A DNA stretch of 64,000 bases from Asterias amurensis (lineage: Eukaryota > Echinodermata > Asteroidea > Forcipulatida > Asteriidae). The position numbers and the translations under genes are program-made. Below, piece by piece: positions 19,144 to 32,000 of the stretch (position 1 is the stretch's first letter; each line of letters starts with the position of its first letter). The DNA lies in the NCBI RefSeq assembly GCF_032118995.1, contig NC_092660.1, positions 3,177,501 through 3,241,500 on the forward strand. Reading direction: 5' to 3'. The notes under the pieces were generated by a model. That model made no database searches. It saw nothing but the letters and a program-made list of their open reading frames with translations, and was not told the DNA's origin.

Positions 19144-19432
19144 GATATATAGACGATGTGACCTGTGACATCACATGTTTACGAAAGAGCCACAGAGCCT
19201 GACTTCCTGCGACAAGATTTGTACACAGCTCAATGGAAGCAAACATAAAATCTTATGTTTTATGAAGATTGCACTGTCTAATTCTTATCAACTTTCATAA
19301 CTCTTGGTTTAATGTGGAAATTATGACGCAAAATGTCAACTTTCCCATATGACCAGTGCAGTATATTGCCTGCCAGAATACTCAAAGAATGTACGAGGTC
19401 ACAATTATTGTAAACAAAGTTCTCACGGTCTG
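19144..19432 (+). repeat. Dispersed repeat carrying the empty site for the hairpin insertion at 32322
   Basis: The reverse complement of this segment matches about 31975-32460 over TTGATAAGAATTAGACAGTGC, GAGCTGTGTACAAATC, GGCTCTGTGGCT and GTCACATCGTCTATA. Here CAGGAAG (reverse strand, about 19211) runs straight into TCAGGCTCTG. In the other copy a 64-bp hairpin interrupts this point. Confidence 0.7.
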
Positions 19433-19462
19433 TACCCGGATCATGTAAAAAAAAAAATGGGC

Positions 19463-19486
19463 GGGGGGGGGGGGGGGGGGGGGGGG
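19463..19486. repeat. 24-base G homopolymer
   Basis: An uninterrupted run of G preceded by an A run and ATGGGC. Similar runs occur near 6558, 6727, 8250 (C), 54178-54197 (C) and 57010-57028 (C). Length may be affected by sequencing. Confidence 0.9.
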
Positions 19487-19824
19487 CTTCTGGGATGAAT
19501 ATGTCCATTGGCTTGATTGTGAGTTGTTTTGGCAGGTGGATTGCCGAAGTGAATTAATTTACAGCTGAAGGAAGGACAACCATGGTTTATAATTATTTTC
19601 TTGGTTGCTTGGTGGAACATTTTCTGTGCGGATCTGTATTCTTGATTTAAAATGTCATAATAATATTGTTTTCAGTTTTTATAATTCCTAGTTTAAAAAC
19701 TGCAGTGGTATGTCATTACTGCTGGGTAACATTTCACAACTTACATTAACTCTTTAAAAAACCATAGCGGTCGTGAACGGCTTGTGCAAAATACATAGCA
19801 GCCACAAATGGCTGCAGGATCTGA

Positions 19825-19884
19825 CCATAGAGTTATATATAAGAACTAAAGGGCATCCTCTAGTTCTTATATATAACTCTATGG
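19825..19884. repeat. Perfect 24-bp-arm hairpin with 12-nt loop
   Basis: The arm 19825-19848 (CCATAGAGTTATATATAAGA then ACTA) is exactly complementary to 19861-19884. The loop is AAGGGCATCCTC. Outside the hairpin, GGATCTGACC (19817-19826) and GGATCCGACC (19883-19892) form a near-direct repeat that overlaps the arm ends, like a target duplication. Confidence 0.85.
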
Positions 19885-20476
19885 ATCCGACCTACTGCCA
19901 CTCAACCGAAAAGGTCAAAGGTCATGACCTACATTGATATTTTCCAATGTTCCAGACATTAATGTTTATATGTTATTATATTCTCTATGTTTCTAAAACA
20001 AACAGCATAACTGGATAATTTTGTTTCCAGACATTTTAACAAGGCGAAAGTATTTCAAGTGATTATACAGAAATGGTCTTAAAAGTGTTATTTTGTATGT
20101 ACCCCAGGCAAATTCTTCCAACATTTGCGTTTTTTGCCACTCTACCAAACTTTAACTGGTGTTTACAAGCAGGGTTCAATTCCACATAGAGCTAAGATTG
20201 ATCTTAACTGCTAATACAATTTTAATTGCTAAGCAATGTGTGATGAACGACACATCTTGGTGCTTTGTGGGTACACAATTGTGGAGAATTGCAGTAAAAT
20301 GCCCAGAAAAACTGGTCATTCGATAAGTGCCAATTATTTTTTGTGAAGTTAATTTGTTTTTTAAGTATAATCATGGATGAATAAAAGATTTTGAAATTAC
20401 AATGCATAAAAGAAATGGAGATATACTCAATTATTTGTATAAATATTGTAGCACTTCATCCACAGACGTCTCAGAA

Positions 20477-20593
20477 TAATATTAATAATAATAATTGTGG
20501 CTTCTTATACCGCGCACATGTCCGTCACCCAGTGAAGCTCCTAGCACTGTAACATTATTTCCCAACCTCGCTACCATTGGCAGCGTACCGCCG
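20477..20593 (-). mobile_element. LINE/SINE 3' tail at the edge of the minisatellite
   Basis: An AATAATATTAATAATAATAA tract is followed by GTGGCTTCTTATACCGCGCA, CATGTCCGTCACCCAGTGAA and GCTCC, the reverse complement of the tail at 17487-17562. The 54-bp minisatellite starts right after it. Confidence 0.6.
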
Positions 20594-21619
20594 CTAGCTT
20601 TGCGTAAGTCTATTCTCACTACTACCATTAGCATCCCCTATTGCCCGCTAGCTTTGCGTAAGTCTATTCTCACTACTACCATTAGCATCCCCTATTGCCC
20701 GCTAGCTTTGCGTAAGTCTATTCTCACTACTACCATTAGCATCCCCTATTGCCCGCTAGCTTTGCGTAAGTCTATTCTCACTACTACCATTAGCATCCCC
20801 TATTGCCTGCTAGCTTTGCGTAAGTCTATTCTCACTACCACCATTAGCGCACCGTATCGCCCGCTAGCTTTGCATAAGTCTATTCTCACTTTCACCATTA
20901 GCACCCCGTATTGCCCGCTAGCTTTGCGCAAGTCTATTCTCACTACTACCATTAGCATCCCCTATTGCCCGCTAGCTTTGCGTAAGTCTATTCTCACTAC
21001 TACCATTAGCATCCCCTATTGCCCGCTAGCTTTGCGTAAGTCTATTCTCACTACTACCATTAGCATCCCCTATTGCCCGCTAGCTTTGCGTAAGTCTATT
21101 CTCACTACTACCATTAGCATCCCCTATTGCCCGCTAGCTTTGCGTAAGTCTATTCTCACTACTACCATTAGCATCCCCTATTGCCCGCTAGCTTTGCGTA
21201 AGTCTATTCTCACTACTACCATTAGCATCCCCTATTGCCCGCTAGCTTTGCGTAAGTCTATTCTCACTACTACCATTAGCATCCCCTATTGCCCGCTAGC
21301 TTTGCATAAGTCTGTTCTCACTACTACCATTAGCATCCCCTATTGCCCGCTAGCTTTGCGTAAGTCTATTCTCACTACCACCATTAGCGCACCGTATCGC
21401 CCGCTAGCTTTGCGTAAGTCTATTCTCACTACCACCATTAGCGCACCGTATTGCCCGCAAGCTTTACGTAAGTCTATTCTCACTACCACTATTAGCTCAC
21501 TGTATCGCCCGCTAGCTTTGCGTAAGTCTATTCTCACTACCACCATTAGCACACGGTATCGCCCGCTAGCTTTGCGCAAGTCTATTCTCACTACCACCAT
21601 TAGCTCACTGTATTGCCTG
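20594..21619. repeat. Minisatellite: 19 units of 54 bp
   Basis: The unit begins CTAGCTTTGCGTAAGTCTAT. Nineteen consecutive units span 1,026 bp. Units 1-3 and 7-13 are identical or nearly so; units 4-6 and 14-19 carry substitutions, so the array has homogeneous cores and diverged edges. Because 54 is a multiple of three and the unit lacks stops in this frame, the array lies in a 379-codon plus-strand ORF (18-residue repeat LALRKSILTTTISIPYCP) and also opens a minus-strand frame. I regard both as non-coding: no splice context, no conserved flanks, and the ORF begins inside a retroposon tail. Confidence 0.92.
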
Positions 21620-23091
21620 CTACTCTTGGTTTGATTTCCAGCTTTCATAACCACAGCCAGTCATCAACCAAAATGAAATCAAGAAGAAAAGTGTGCGTTG
21701 CGTTGACGGTGGCATCTTGGACTAACTAGACAAGAACCCGAGTCTGGTTTTGGGCAGTTTAAATAAAAAATAATTGCACCTTAATCCCAAAGAGTGTCGA
21801 TAAAATAAGATTTATTCAGGTTGCTTAGGTAATTACCACAATACTGACCTAAGCTTACATCAACAAAGAAAAATAAAAGTTTGAAGTAGAAAGCTACATA
21901 TTCAAGAAATACTCTTCCCCCCCCCAGTTGCAACTGATGCCCCACTCATTTTTTGCTAAGCAAAGAAATGTGCTAAGCAGCACCTTCTGCTCAACAGCTT
22001 TCATGAAATTTGGGACCATGCAATATTCCACCATATTTCAATCGATTTACCAAGACAGTATGCTGCCACTGAGACTCCCCCAAAACCACAAGAATTTTTG
22101 ACAATTGTCGTCTTTGTTTTTCCTATTTGTAAAAAGAAAAATGTGCATTCATCAACCTAACTAGAGTAACATATAACACAAAACTCAATAAGCGCACGTA
22201 TTCAATTTATAGTGAGCACTGAATGAATAAATTAAAATATATATACTGTACAATCTTAACTTAAAAAAGTGTATGTTCTGCTAAATGAGGTTTGATTAAG
22301 TAAATTACAGTATTGTACAATTATAGATACACAATATATTGCCATTATAGAGCACATTTCCATTTCCACATGCAATTAACTTTTTGCACTATTACTAATT
22401 ACTTAAAAATAATTAAAGAAATTTTCAAAGAGAACTTTTGTAATTTTACGAATTACTTAAAACATTAAAATGAAGTTTTCAAAGATAAAAGTTTGTAATC
22501 AAACTAAAAGTAAATTGAAAAAAAAAGGAGCGTCATTTCAAAGATAATTCAGTTTTCTAAATGTTTAGGAATTGCCATTTTTGTGAAAATAACATGTATT
22601 TCCGAAATGTTGACAACTCCAAATTACAGTTTCCAGTTCACTCACAAACCCAGCTAATGAGTACTTTTCACATTCTAAACTACGTCCGTCGAAAACTAAA
22701 AATCACCACAAATCTATGGTTTTCTGCAGCAATCATACACACACTCCTATCACTCCTCAGAAACACACAAGCCATGGACATTTACTTGGTATACTTTTCA
22801 CTACTTCAGGTCAGTATTAAAAAAGTACTTGAGCAAATTTGTTTTTGACGGCAAAGATATTTAAACCTGTTTGTAACATGTTTGTTTATACCATTTAAAT
22901 GTAATCGTAATTATCGATTAAAAAATCGGGCCCCAACTTCATGGTTTGTAGGAAATATTTCTCAACAAATCCAAGACAAAAACAATACATCATTCGCCAT
23001 AAATCCTTCTATTACGCAGTAACTCATCACTGCTCATTGCACACTAGCCTGTTCTCCATTTCTCCACACTATTCATACCAGAAAACCCTGT
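21620..23091. other. Downstream flank / possible 3' UTR of the SPATA1-like gene
   Basis: AT-rich, without conserved exons. A fragment of the GGGCCCAATTTCATA family lies near 21940-22016. A minus-strand AATAAA candidate (TTTATT at 21811-21816) could end the SPATA1 transcript, but it is 1.3 kb from the stop. Nothing else was recognised. Confidence 0.4.
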
Positions 23092-26000
23092 TTAGAATTT
23101 GACCCCCCTCTTTTGGCTTCCGTGGGGTGTGACCGACACACCCGTACCCCGAGTTGCCATGTTGCGTGACGGCTGCGCTTCATCCCTTCCAATGGTGTTC
23201 TGGAGTTTACTTTTAGAGGTACTTATGGTGACGTTAATCTTGCGCTGAATGACCTCTGACCTAAGATTTCGCAGCTCTGTCTCGGCTTGGTTGCGCAACT
23301 GGAAAATAAATAAAAATTCTGACTAGTTTTTTAAAACTTCATGAACACCACCAAACAGCACTAAAAGCCAATAAACAGATTGGATTACAAATACTTACAA
23401 AAAAAAAATAATTCAAGTTAGTTTCTAAATTTCTTAACAACCACCATTCATCATTTGTTTTATATTAACATCCAAGTGGATCTTTGTCTATTTGATAGGA
23501 GGATACAACTTTCAAAACAAACAAAGCGTAAACTTATCTTATGTCACAGGTTTTCAAGAACTAATTTTTTAAATTTTTGTTGGTTGCACCTTGAACACCT
23601 AGCAGGGTGGATATGAGTGCATTACAAGTATTATTATTATTATTATAATACAAATTGAAATGTACATTCTGCAAAACAAACCATCAAAAATCACAAATAA
23701 TGTTCTTTTCTTTTTTTTTTTTTGGGGGGGGGGGCTGGTTTTTTTCTTTATAATTACCTTAATTTCTGAGGTGAGTTTCATCTTAGAGTTCTCCACTCGC
23801 CTCCTTAAGTCCTCTATTGAGTGCTTTGTCTTGATGATCAGGATCTTGTGGTCATTCTGTTGATGGAAGAGACATTCTCTTTTAGATGATTTTTATGAGA
23901 CAGGTTGGAGTGTTGAGGAAAAGAATATGCTTGTGATTTGTTCACACAACTTGGGAAAGTATTGAGTATACAGTGCTAACACACATCAGTGTGTATGGGT
24001 CAAATCAAAACGAATAATATAATGATGATTATTATTATTAAAAATATGCAAAGTCAGGATGTTTTTGTAGTTTTTTTTATTATTTGTTAGGGGTGTTTAC
24101 CTTCTTTGAAGGCGGTGCATTTATTCTTGGAGCTCCTTTCTGGTAGGCTCCTCTTCCTTCCAGATGGCTGAGTAGTTTCCTGTGTTGCTGATCCAGCTGA
24201 CCACGGAGCCTGTTCACTTGCTCCTCTAGCGGGTTGGTCTTCTTCTTCTCCTCAAAGTATCTCTTCTTCCACAAATCTCTCACTGTGAACAATGGATTAG
24301 GAAAAGAAAAACTAATCTTAGTAGAGACTTTGGAGACGCTAGCTGCAGCAGACATAATAGTCCCTTTTTATCAATGTTTTGTTGTTACATATAGAGTATA
24401 ATTATATAGTGAAATGCAATTTGGGCTCCGAGCGTGCCACACATGCTCAGTATAGCGCGTAGCGCGCATAGGTCTGAGCCAGGCACTACTGCCGAGAACT
24501 GTTCAAGGACTGTCCAAGAGTCTTCCATTGTTTTGAGTTTTTAATTGCAGTTTTTGTTTCATTGGCAGCCTTAAATCTAAAAGAATTGTCAACGCAGAAC
24601 AAATTTGCTTTTAATTTTAAGCCAAGCCTTTTCCTTTTCCTCCTTTTCCTATAATTGTAATATTGATGTCTTACAATAAGATACTCAGGGGGTGCTTAAA
24701 TACATTTAGGACATGTTTTTGAGAATTTTTAGTACTGAGATGATTCATGCAAACCCTTGTGAGATATTGAAAAGGTGCTGCAGTGCATTCAGCAGCCACA
24801 GCCAATAAGCAACACTGGGGCAAACCCCTTCTGTTACTGATACGTGTAACTTGGTTATTTTACATGCATTACACAGCACACAGAACCAACGACTTAACAT
24901 CCTGTCTGAAGATCGAAGCAATAATGATTGAGTGTCTTGCTTAAAGCCATTGGACACTTTCGGTAAACAGTATTATCCAAAGGCCCACACTTCGTGTATC
25001 ACAACTGATATAAAAAATAACAAACCTGTGAAAATTTAGGCTCAATCGGTCATCGGAGTCGGGAGAAAATAGCGGGGAAAACCCACCCTTGTTTCCGCAC
25101 GTTTTGCCGTGTCATGAGATGTTTAATATAAATCCGTAATTCTCGTAATTCTCTGTGAACATTTTATTTTTTCTGTGCTGAAAGTGTATAATGGCTTTAA
25201 GGACACAAAATGTCAAGACCGGGATTCGAACCTAGACACGGATCAGAAACAACAGAGCTTGAGTGCATTGTGCTTGACCATTCGGCAATGACATCCAAGT
25301 AAAAAAAAACTCTAGTATGATTAATGAGTTGCTTCGTGAGATCATTGGCTTTGGATCTTTATGTTTGGATCTTTATTTCGTCTGGCTACAAGTTTCCTCA
25401 TCTCAAGTGTTCAATTTCATTTCATTATTAATTTAAATACACTTTTGTTTAGTTAAAAAATTATCAATTGCTTGCATACAAAATTGCTTTGAGCTTTTGT
25501 ACTTTTAAGAATTTTGTAAATACATATATTTATAATTTGAAAAAAATAGAATTTGTTTTCACAAAAACATAACGTCTTCACTCGACATGCTTTCAAATGC
25601 GTCAAAAACTATGTCTTTAAAATATTACACCAAGCAAGTTTTGATTAATTTCCTCTCACCAAAACCTGGCTTGTAAACCCACTCAAAAAGAAACCCACTC
25701 AAAGAAATGATAAAAAATTCGAGATTTTAATAGATGCTTCATCTTCAAAACAAAACATTTACCAAAGTAATATGGTAGAGTACATTTTGCCTCGTTACTA
25801 GCCATCTTCCTAAGCAGACAGAAAAATTGGTCGGGCCTAATTGTTGTTTGTTGCCATGGAAACAGGCCGCATGAATTCAGACGTGTCAAAATTCTAAAGT
25901 GGCTACAAATTATCCCATAATTTGCAATCAATATGTGACATTTTACCAAAATTACAATTTTTCGTTCAGACAATGGGCTGACTGGTGAAGTAGTTTACTG

Positions 26001-29000
26001 TGGCATCTGAAACCAAGTGTATAAAGAACCCAGTGCATTTATCGCTAGAATTAGAAGTGGGCATTACATGGGCACAATTTCATGAAGCTACTAAACGGTG
26101 GATTTTGAGCTTTAACTTCCTGTGCGATTTCCATTTTATAGCACTGCTAGCGGTCTTTCCTTCTGGTGCCTAATGAAAGAAAACACACCCTAGTTACACA
26201 AATGTGTGTGCTTTTAGATGCTTAACAATAGGCTTCTCCGACTATTTTTCCAGTACATCTTTTTTATAGTATTGTATCATATGAAATATCGTTTACTAAA
26301 GTCCAACAAATAAACGTCAGTGTTGACGTGGTGCTACAGTGCTTTAAGTCACAAAAGTCACATAAATAAATCACACATCCATTGATCACGAATATTGATA
26401 AGTTATATGCATAAGAAAAGAAAAAAAAGATAGAAGCAAAAGTGTGGAAATGTTGTTAGTTAAGTTGAGAGTATATTTTGGGCATTCTAAGAAGTTAGCT
26501 GAGTGAAAGGTAGAATATTTTAGCAAGAAATTGCCTCTTTATCAAAACCTTGTTACTTCAGAGGGAGCTATTCCTCAAAGCTCTCCGTTGCTCATTACCA
26601 AGGGAGTTTCTATGCGAATATATACCTAGAGTGAATACCAAATGTGTCCAGTGTATTTCAAGTTAGCGAGCCCAGGGATCAAGGTAGCAATTACATGTAT
26701 AGGAAATGTGGTTTCAAAGCCCCTTCTCTTTTGGATAAGTGCACTGTGTTCTTTTATGTGCGTCAACAACACACAAGACCAACAACTTTAGGTCCCATCC
26801 GAAGGACGAGACAACAAGCTTTTTTGCATGCCTTGGACTTGAACCCACACTCTGCTGTTCAGAAACGCCAGAGTTTGAATCCAGTGCTCTTTAACTCTAG
26901 GCCATGACACGCCACAGCAAACATCTTGGATCTCTTAAAGTCAACATAAATCAAGTGCACTGCAAACTTAGTGTTCAAACACTGAAAGGAGGGGAAAACG
27001 TCTAGCTTACATGGATCATCATCATCTTCTTCGACGGGAACACGGAAGACTTTAAAGCATAAAATCAAGCAAGAATAAGTGCACATTAAGCATCAAGAAA
27101 GATGTAGCAGTATAGTGAAAAGCTTGAGAGAGGACAAAAAAGTGTGTGAAGATTCAATACAAAAAGTGGTCATGCTTGTAAAAATAATCAAAGCGATTAC
27201 CTATGAAATTACGGCAAAAAGCAGTTGTTTTTTTACTTTATTAAGTAATAACCACAGTCCATAACATGTGTGAAATATTGCTAGATCATTTCCTAGAAAA
27301 AAGAGAGCAAGCTTCCATAGGACAGAGCATACAGAGACAGTAGCAGATTGAAACTACTTAGCAGTTTGCAACAAAGATCGGATAAAATGCACAGAAGCAA
27401 AGCAGCGCAGCCACAAGTCATTCAAATTTTGTTTTTAGACCTTTATCAATCTTGTCCATCCCCTCTCCCCACATTTAGTGCTTTATATGAGGGATTGTGT
27501 AACCACCCCCCCCCCAACCCCTTTTCCCGAGGCCTGGATATTCATCTGTGAGAGGGCAAGGCCATTTTCATTATGCAAAGGGAACTTCCATCATCTTAAG
27601 TCAATGGGAAACTTTTGAAGGGGCACCAGTGCCACAGACTCCGGCATGGAGTGCTTGTGCTTGGAATCTCAGAAATTCCTTAGAGCATCTTAGGGGGTGG
27701 GGGTACTTTTGTACAAGAGGGAATGGTATTTTGAATATTGGGAGGGGTGTACCCTCTGCACAATATTGGGCATGGTATTAAGAAGTTAAGGTTGAAAATA
27801 GTCTGTCCCCTTTTTGATTATAAATTACGATAACTCTTTCAAGTCACAGGGAATCTGACAAGGGCATGATAAAGGTCTAGCAAGCGAATTGCAAAGCAGT
27901 CTAGCATGGACGGTGACAACATTAACTATCACCAACTACACCTCACAAAATGAGAAGTCACCTGGTCGCATCGTGCCACCACCGGACTCCCCACCGTCTT
28001 CATCTGCGCAGAGCGATCAATAAAACAAGACAAGGAAAGCGGCCTGATCAATACGGATTACCAACTCTCCATAACTGATCAATTGTCATGGTGAGTATTG
28101 ATCAGCAATGGGGAACAAAATACACGGAGGTTGAATACGGCTTAACATTCTTGAGAGATGTTACCTTTCAGGCAATTTGTGGCTAGAGTGGTCGAGGACC
28201 ATGGAGAGGGTACTGATGTTTGTATTGGCTTGAGACAGCACCCTGATTCGATGACCGGTGAAGTGTCTCGACACTGAAGTACCTACCACTTCTGCTAAAC
28301 TATTTTCACATTTCTTACAGGCCTGATGCTTCACAGAGGCATCGAAGGTGATAGCCTCCATGCCCCTGGTCATTGCCTTGGTGCCCTTGAAATGCTCCAG
28401 GAGAATTTTATAATTTCCGGAATAGGGTGACCTTTACAGAGGAGAAAATGCCTTGGTGGTCTTGCCCTTTCAAAAACGAAGCATGCAGGCCTGTTCTTAC
28501 AATTCCATCTCAGTACTAAACTCATTGAAGTATAGGTAAATGTCTTATAAATACAAAATACTTGTCAGTACCTTTACCATGTTCACTTTATAAATCAAAC
28601 ACAGATATTTTGCCACAATCAGTTTGGTTAGTATGGGAATTTATTTATGATTTTAAGCCTGATTGGAAACTTTGCATGGTGGGAGTGTAAAATGGTGAGG
28701 TTTGTGTAAATCCGCTCTTTTGAGTAATGTCGTCATCCACCAATTCTTTTCAGAACCAACACTACTCATCAAGAGAGATTTACACATGGTGTTATCACAA
28801 ACCTCACCTAATAGCACTCCCACCATGCAAACTTTAAAATCTTATTTAAAACCTGGGCCCGATTTCATAGAGCTGCTTCAGCAGAAGATATTGCTTAACA
28901 ATTGTTTGCTAAGCAGAAATGAGCAGGATACCAGCCACAAATTTTACATGTGATATGGTAGTTTGGCTGGTAACCTTATTCTCATCCTGGTAAGCAAAAT

Positions 29001-32000
29001 TTGTTTATGCTTAGCTTCTTTTTGTGCTTAAGCAGCTCTATGAAACTGGTCCCAGTTTGGAAAAAATGCTGAATATTGCAGTTACCATGGTTACACAGTA
29101 CAACCTTAGACACAAACCCTAGCAGCGTCCACCTTGAAAGCAAATGATTGCAGTATCTCGTTTAGTTATTGATGGCTTTTAAGCTCACATGAAGAAAAAA
29201 AAACGTATCCTTGGGTAAATTTGGCTGGCAACATTTACAAATTTACACTACAGTTGAACCCGCTGATGAAAGAGTGGCTATTGGAGGATGGTTTCACAGC
29301 TCATAACGACTGGAATCAATTCCATAGAACGACGTAACACAACAATTTGCTGAGCATGAAATTTCTTCCTTGATAAAAACAGGATTACCAACCCGATTTC
29401 CAATTGTTGCATATTGCTTGTTACTAGTATTCAGCTGTGTTTGCTAATAAATCCTGAAAATCATATATGGAAATTTGGTTGGTAATCCTGTTTTTATCAC
29501 GGAAAAAATGTCATGCTACGCAAATTGTTGTGCTTAGCAGGTCTATGAAAATGGGCCCAGGAGTTGTTTGGTTGTGGTAACTAAGTGCTAAAAATTCACT
29601 GGTGTATGTACAGGTACCAGGGTTTGCTCATCTGGAGGTTGAGTTGCCCGAATCATTTGACGTAGCAACCTATCATACAGTCTGAGGAATTCAAATTTAA
29701 GTTGTGACTAAAGCAGGTCATTGCACTACAGGCATACAATTCCAACTCGTAAATGGCATTGGATCAGTATGATGACAACAATGCCCATAGCAACACCCCT
29801 AGTAACAGTCACAGCCGCCATTTGAACGCAGCCAACGCAGCCAAACTCTGCTTCTAATCAATTATTTAGTAACAGCATCTACATTGGTTGTTTGGGTGAG
29901 GCGGAAAACCCATAAAGGAATAGATTGCTTAGAGCAATTAGATAGATAAGTGCACCCATCCGATTAATTATTCATTTTTACTCAGATATATGTTAATAGG
30001 GTCCAATCTCATGAGCTGCTTATAGGCACAGAGAATAGCTAAGCACAACAAAACTGTGCTTATCAGAATAAGGTTACTAGCAACAACATGTGACTGGTTT
30101 CCTGCTAATGTCTGCCAAAACAGCTCTATGAAATTGGGCCTAGACTCTTATCATGCTGCTCTTACATTTTGTTCCTCTTTGCGTTTAAAACACATATTCT
30201 CATTATACCGAGAGGAAAAAAAGGGAACCTGATTCCCTATTCTATCTTTCAGCCGCATTTTGATGACATTTATTTATTTGTGTCATTTAATTTTAAGGTT
30301 AGATCATTGATTGCTTAAAACTGTAAACAAAAAAATATGTATATATTTGAAATTTATTTATTTGTGTCATTTAATTTTAAGGTTAGATCATTGATTGCTT
30401 AAAACTGTAAACAAAAAAATATGTATATATTTGAAATTTATTTATTTGTGTCATTTAATTTTAAGGTTAGATCATTGATTGCTTAAAACTGTAAACAAAA
30501 AAATATGTATATATTTGAAATTTATTTATTTGTGTCATTTAATTTTAAGGTTAGATCATTGATTGCTTAAAACTGTAAACAAAAAAATATGTATATATTT
30601 GAAATTTATTTATTTGTGTCATTTAATTTTAAGGTTAGATCATTGATTGCTTAAAACTGTAAACAAAAAAATATATATATATTTGAAATTTGAATCTCTC
30701 TTTATAATTTTGCCTATCAATCAGTCTAACCTTGATAAAGCCAATCTATGATCCTACCTTTCAACCAAAGTAAGTATAAAAAATAAAAAATAAATATAAA
30801 AAAACATTTCCTTAAAAAATTAATACTTTTTGATATTGATAAAGAAAAAAATAGAAGTTACCTTCAGTAATACAGGATTGTTAATTACAATCTATGATCT
30901 CTAACACAATTTGTATACAAAGTAATTAATAATAGTGTCCAAAGTCCAAGAGATTGCTTTTTCATTTATTATGCGTTCCGACTCTGTCTATATATTGAAG
31001 AATTCCCTCTTGACTGCTTTTGGTTACTCCAGTATACCTCTCTATGTTTGTTGTGTTGTCATTTAGCCTTCGAAAAAGACTCTGCTAGGGTCGATACGTC
31101 AGGCCATTAACTCTTTATGCATTATTATAATTTTAATCATGTTTAATCACACTGTGTAGCTTACCTTTGTTTCGACGATCGATCATCCGTGACTGAAGCG
31201 TCTTGGCAAACCTCATGAGCTCCTCGCGTTCACTTTCCAGAAGATACCTCCTGTCCTGCATTTCTTGTACCTGGGCAAGTATCCTCTCACCTTTAGAGAG
31301 AATGGGGAGGGGAAAAATGAAGACTTGACGATTAACTTAAAAAAAAAAATTCAGTTTCCTCAAAATCTTATACTTCTTTGACAGATTAGAAATTAAGCGT
31401 AAATGAACACGAATAGAAGAAGAAACAAAATATATAAAAAAATTGACGACTGGTTAACTTGTACGTTTCTGTTTTCTCAATAGCAAATTCTTCCCTAACA
31501 GATTTGAAAAGTAGTAGTGTATATGAACACCACAAAAAGGGAAATTAAAACCATTTTGGGAAGGGGGAAAGTATTCATTACACTGTACAAACATGACAAA
31601 GTAAAACATACATGTATACATGAATACAACACCAAATTGCATAAAATAATTTGCAAGCAGCAATCCACTGACATGCGTATTTGTATATATAAAAAAAAAT
31701 GTAGCTCTTTCTTTGAACAAGAGCAGGTGCGACATAAAATAGTGTGGTAAATGTACACAAGATAAATAAACAACATTAATTACTGCATAAATTGCAGCCC
31801 GAAGCATGACGTCGTGCGAAGACAATAACAATGTGCAGAGTTGAGAGAGGATGATACATCGAGGCTGGATTACTACAGCAACAAGATCAGACGAATGAAT
31901 GAACTAATGTACTTGGAAACCTAAAAACAAAATTCGCAGAGGCTACACAGATTTTTAACAAAGAACGTTTTGAGAATTTTGTGTGTGAAAAATTTAGGGT

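Larger units (their letters stand above)
18984..20476. other. Convergent intergenic region, left part
   Basis: No conserved coding sequence was seen. It contains a dispersed repeat (19144-19432, reversed partner at 31975-32460), a 24-base G run at 19463-19486, a perfect hairpin at 19825-19884 and otherwise AT-rich unique sequence. Confidence 0.55.

Noticed and set aside
20594-21619. CRISPR-like regular repeats
   Set aside because: Units are contiguous with no unique spacers, and the genome is eukaryotic.
20495-21634. 379-codon plus-strand open frame with an 18-residue repeat
   Set aside because: It is produced entirely by the 54-bp minisatellite; the opening 33 codons lie in a retroposon tail, the opposite strand is open too, and there is no splice or UTR context.
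28161-28373. 70-codon minus-strand frame considered as an extra SPATA1 exon
   Set aside because: Its start falls inside the GCCTTGGTGCCC dispersed repeat, and the phases do not fit exon 10 or the cassettes.
31454-31831. 125-codon minus-strand Cys/Phe/Tyr-rich frame, membrane-like
   Set aside because: Located in an AT-rich intron next to exon 10; composition follows from A/T bias and no conserved motif or splice context was seen.
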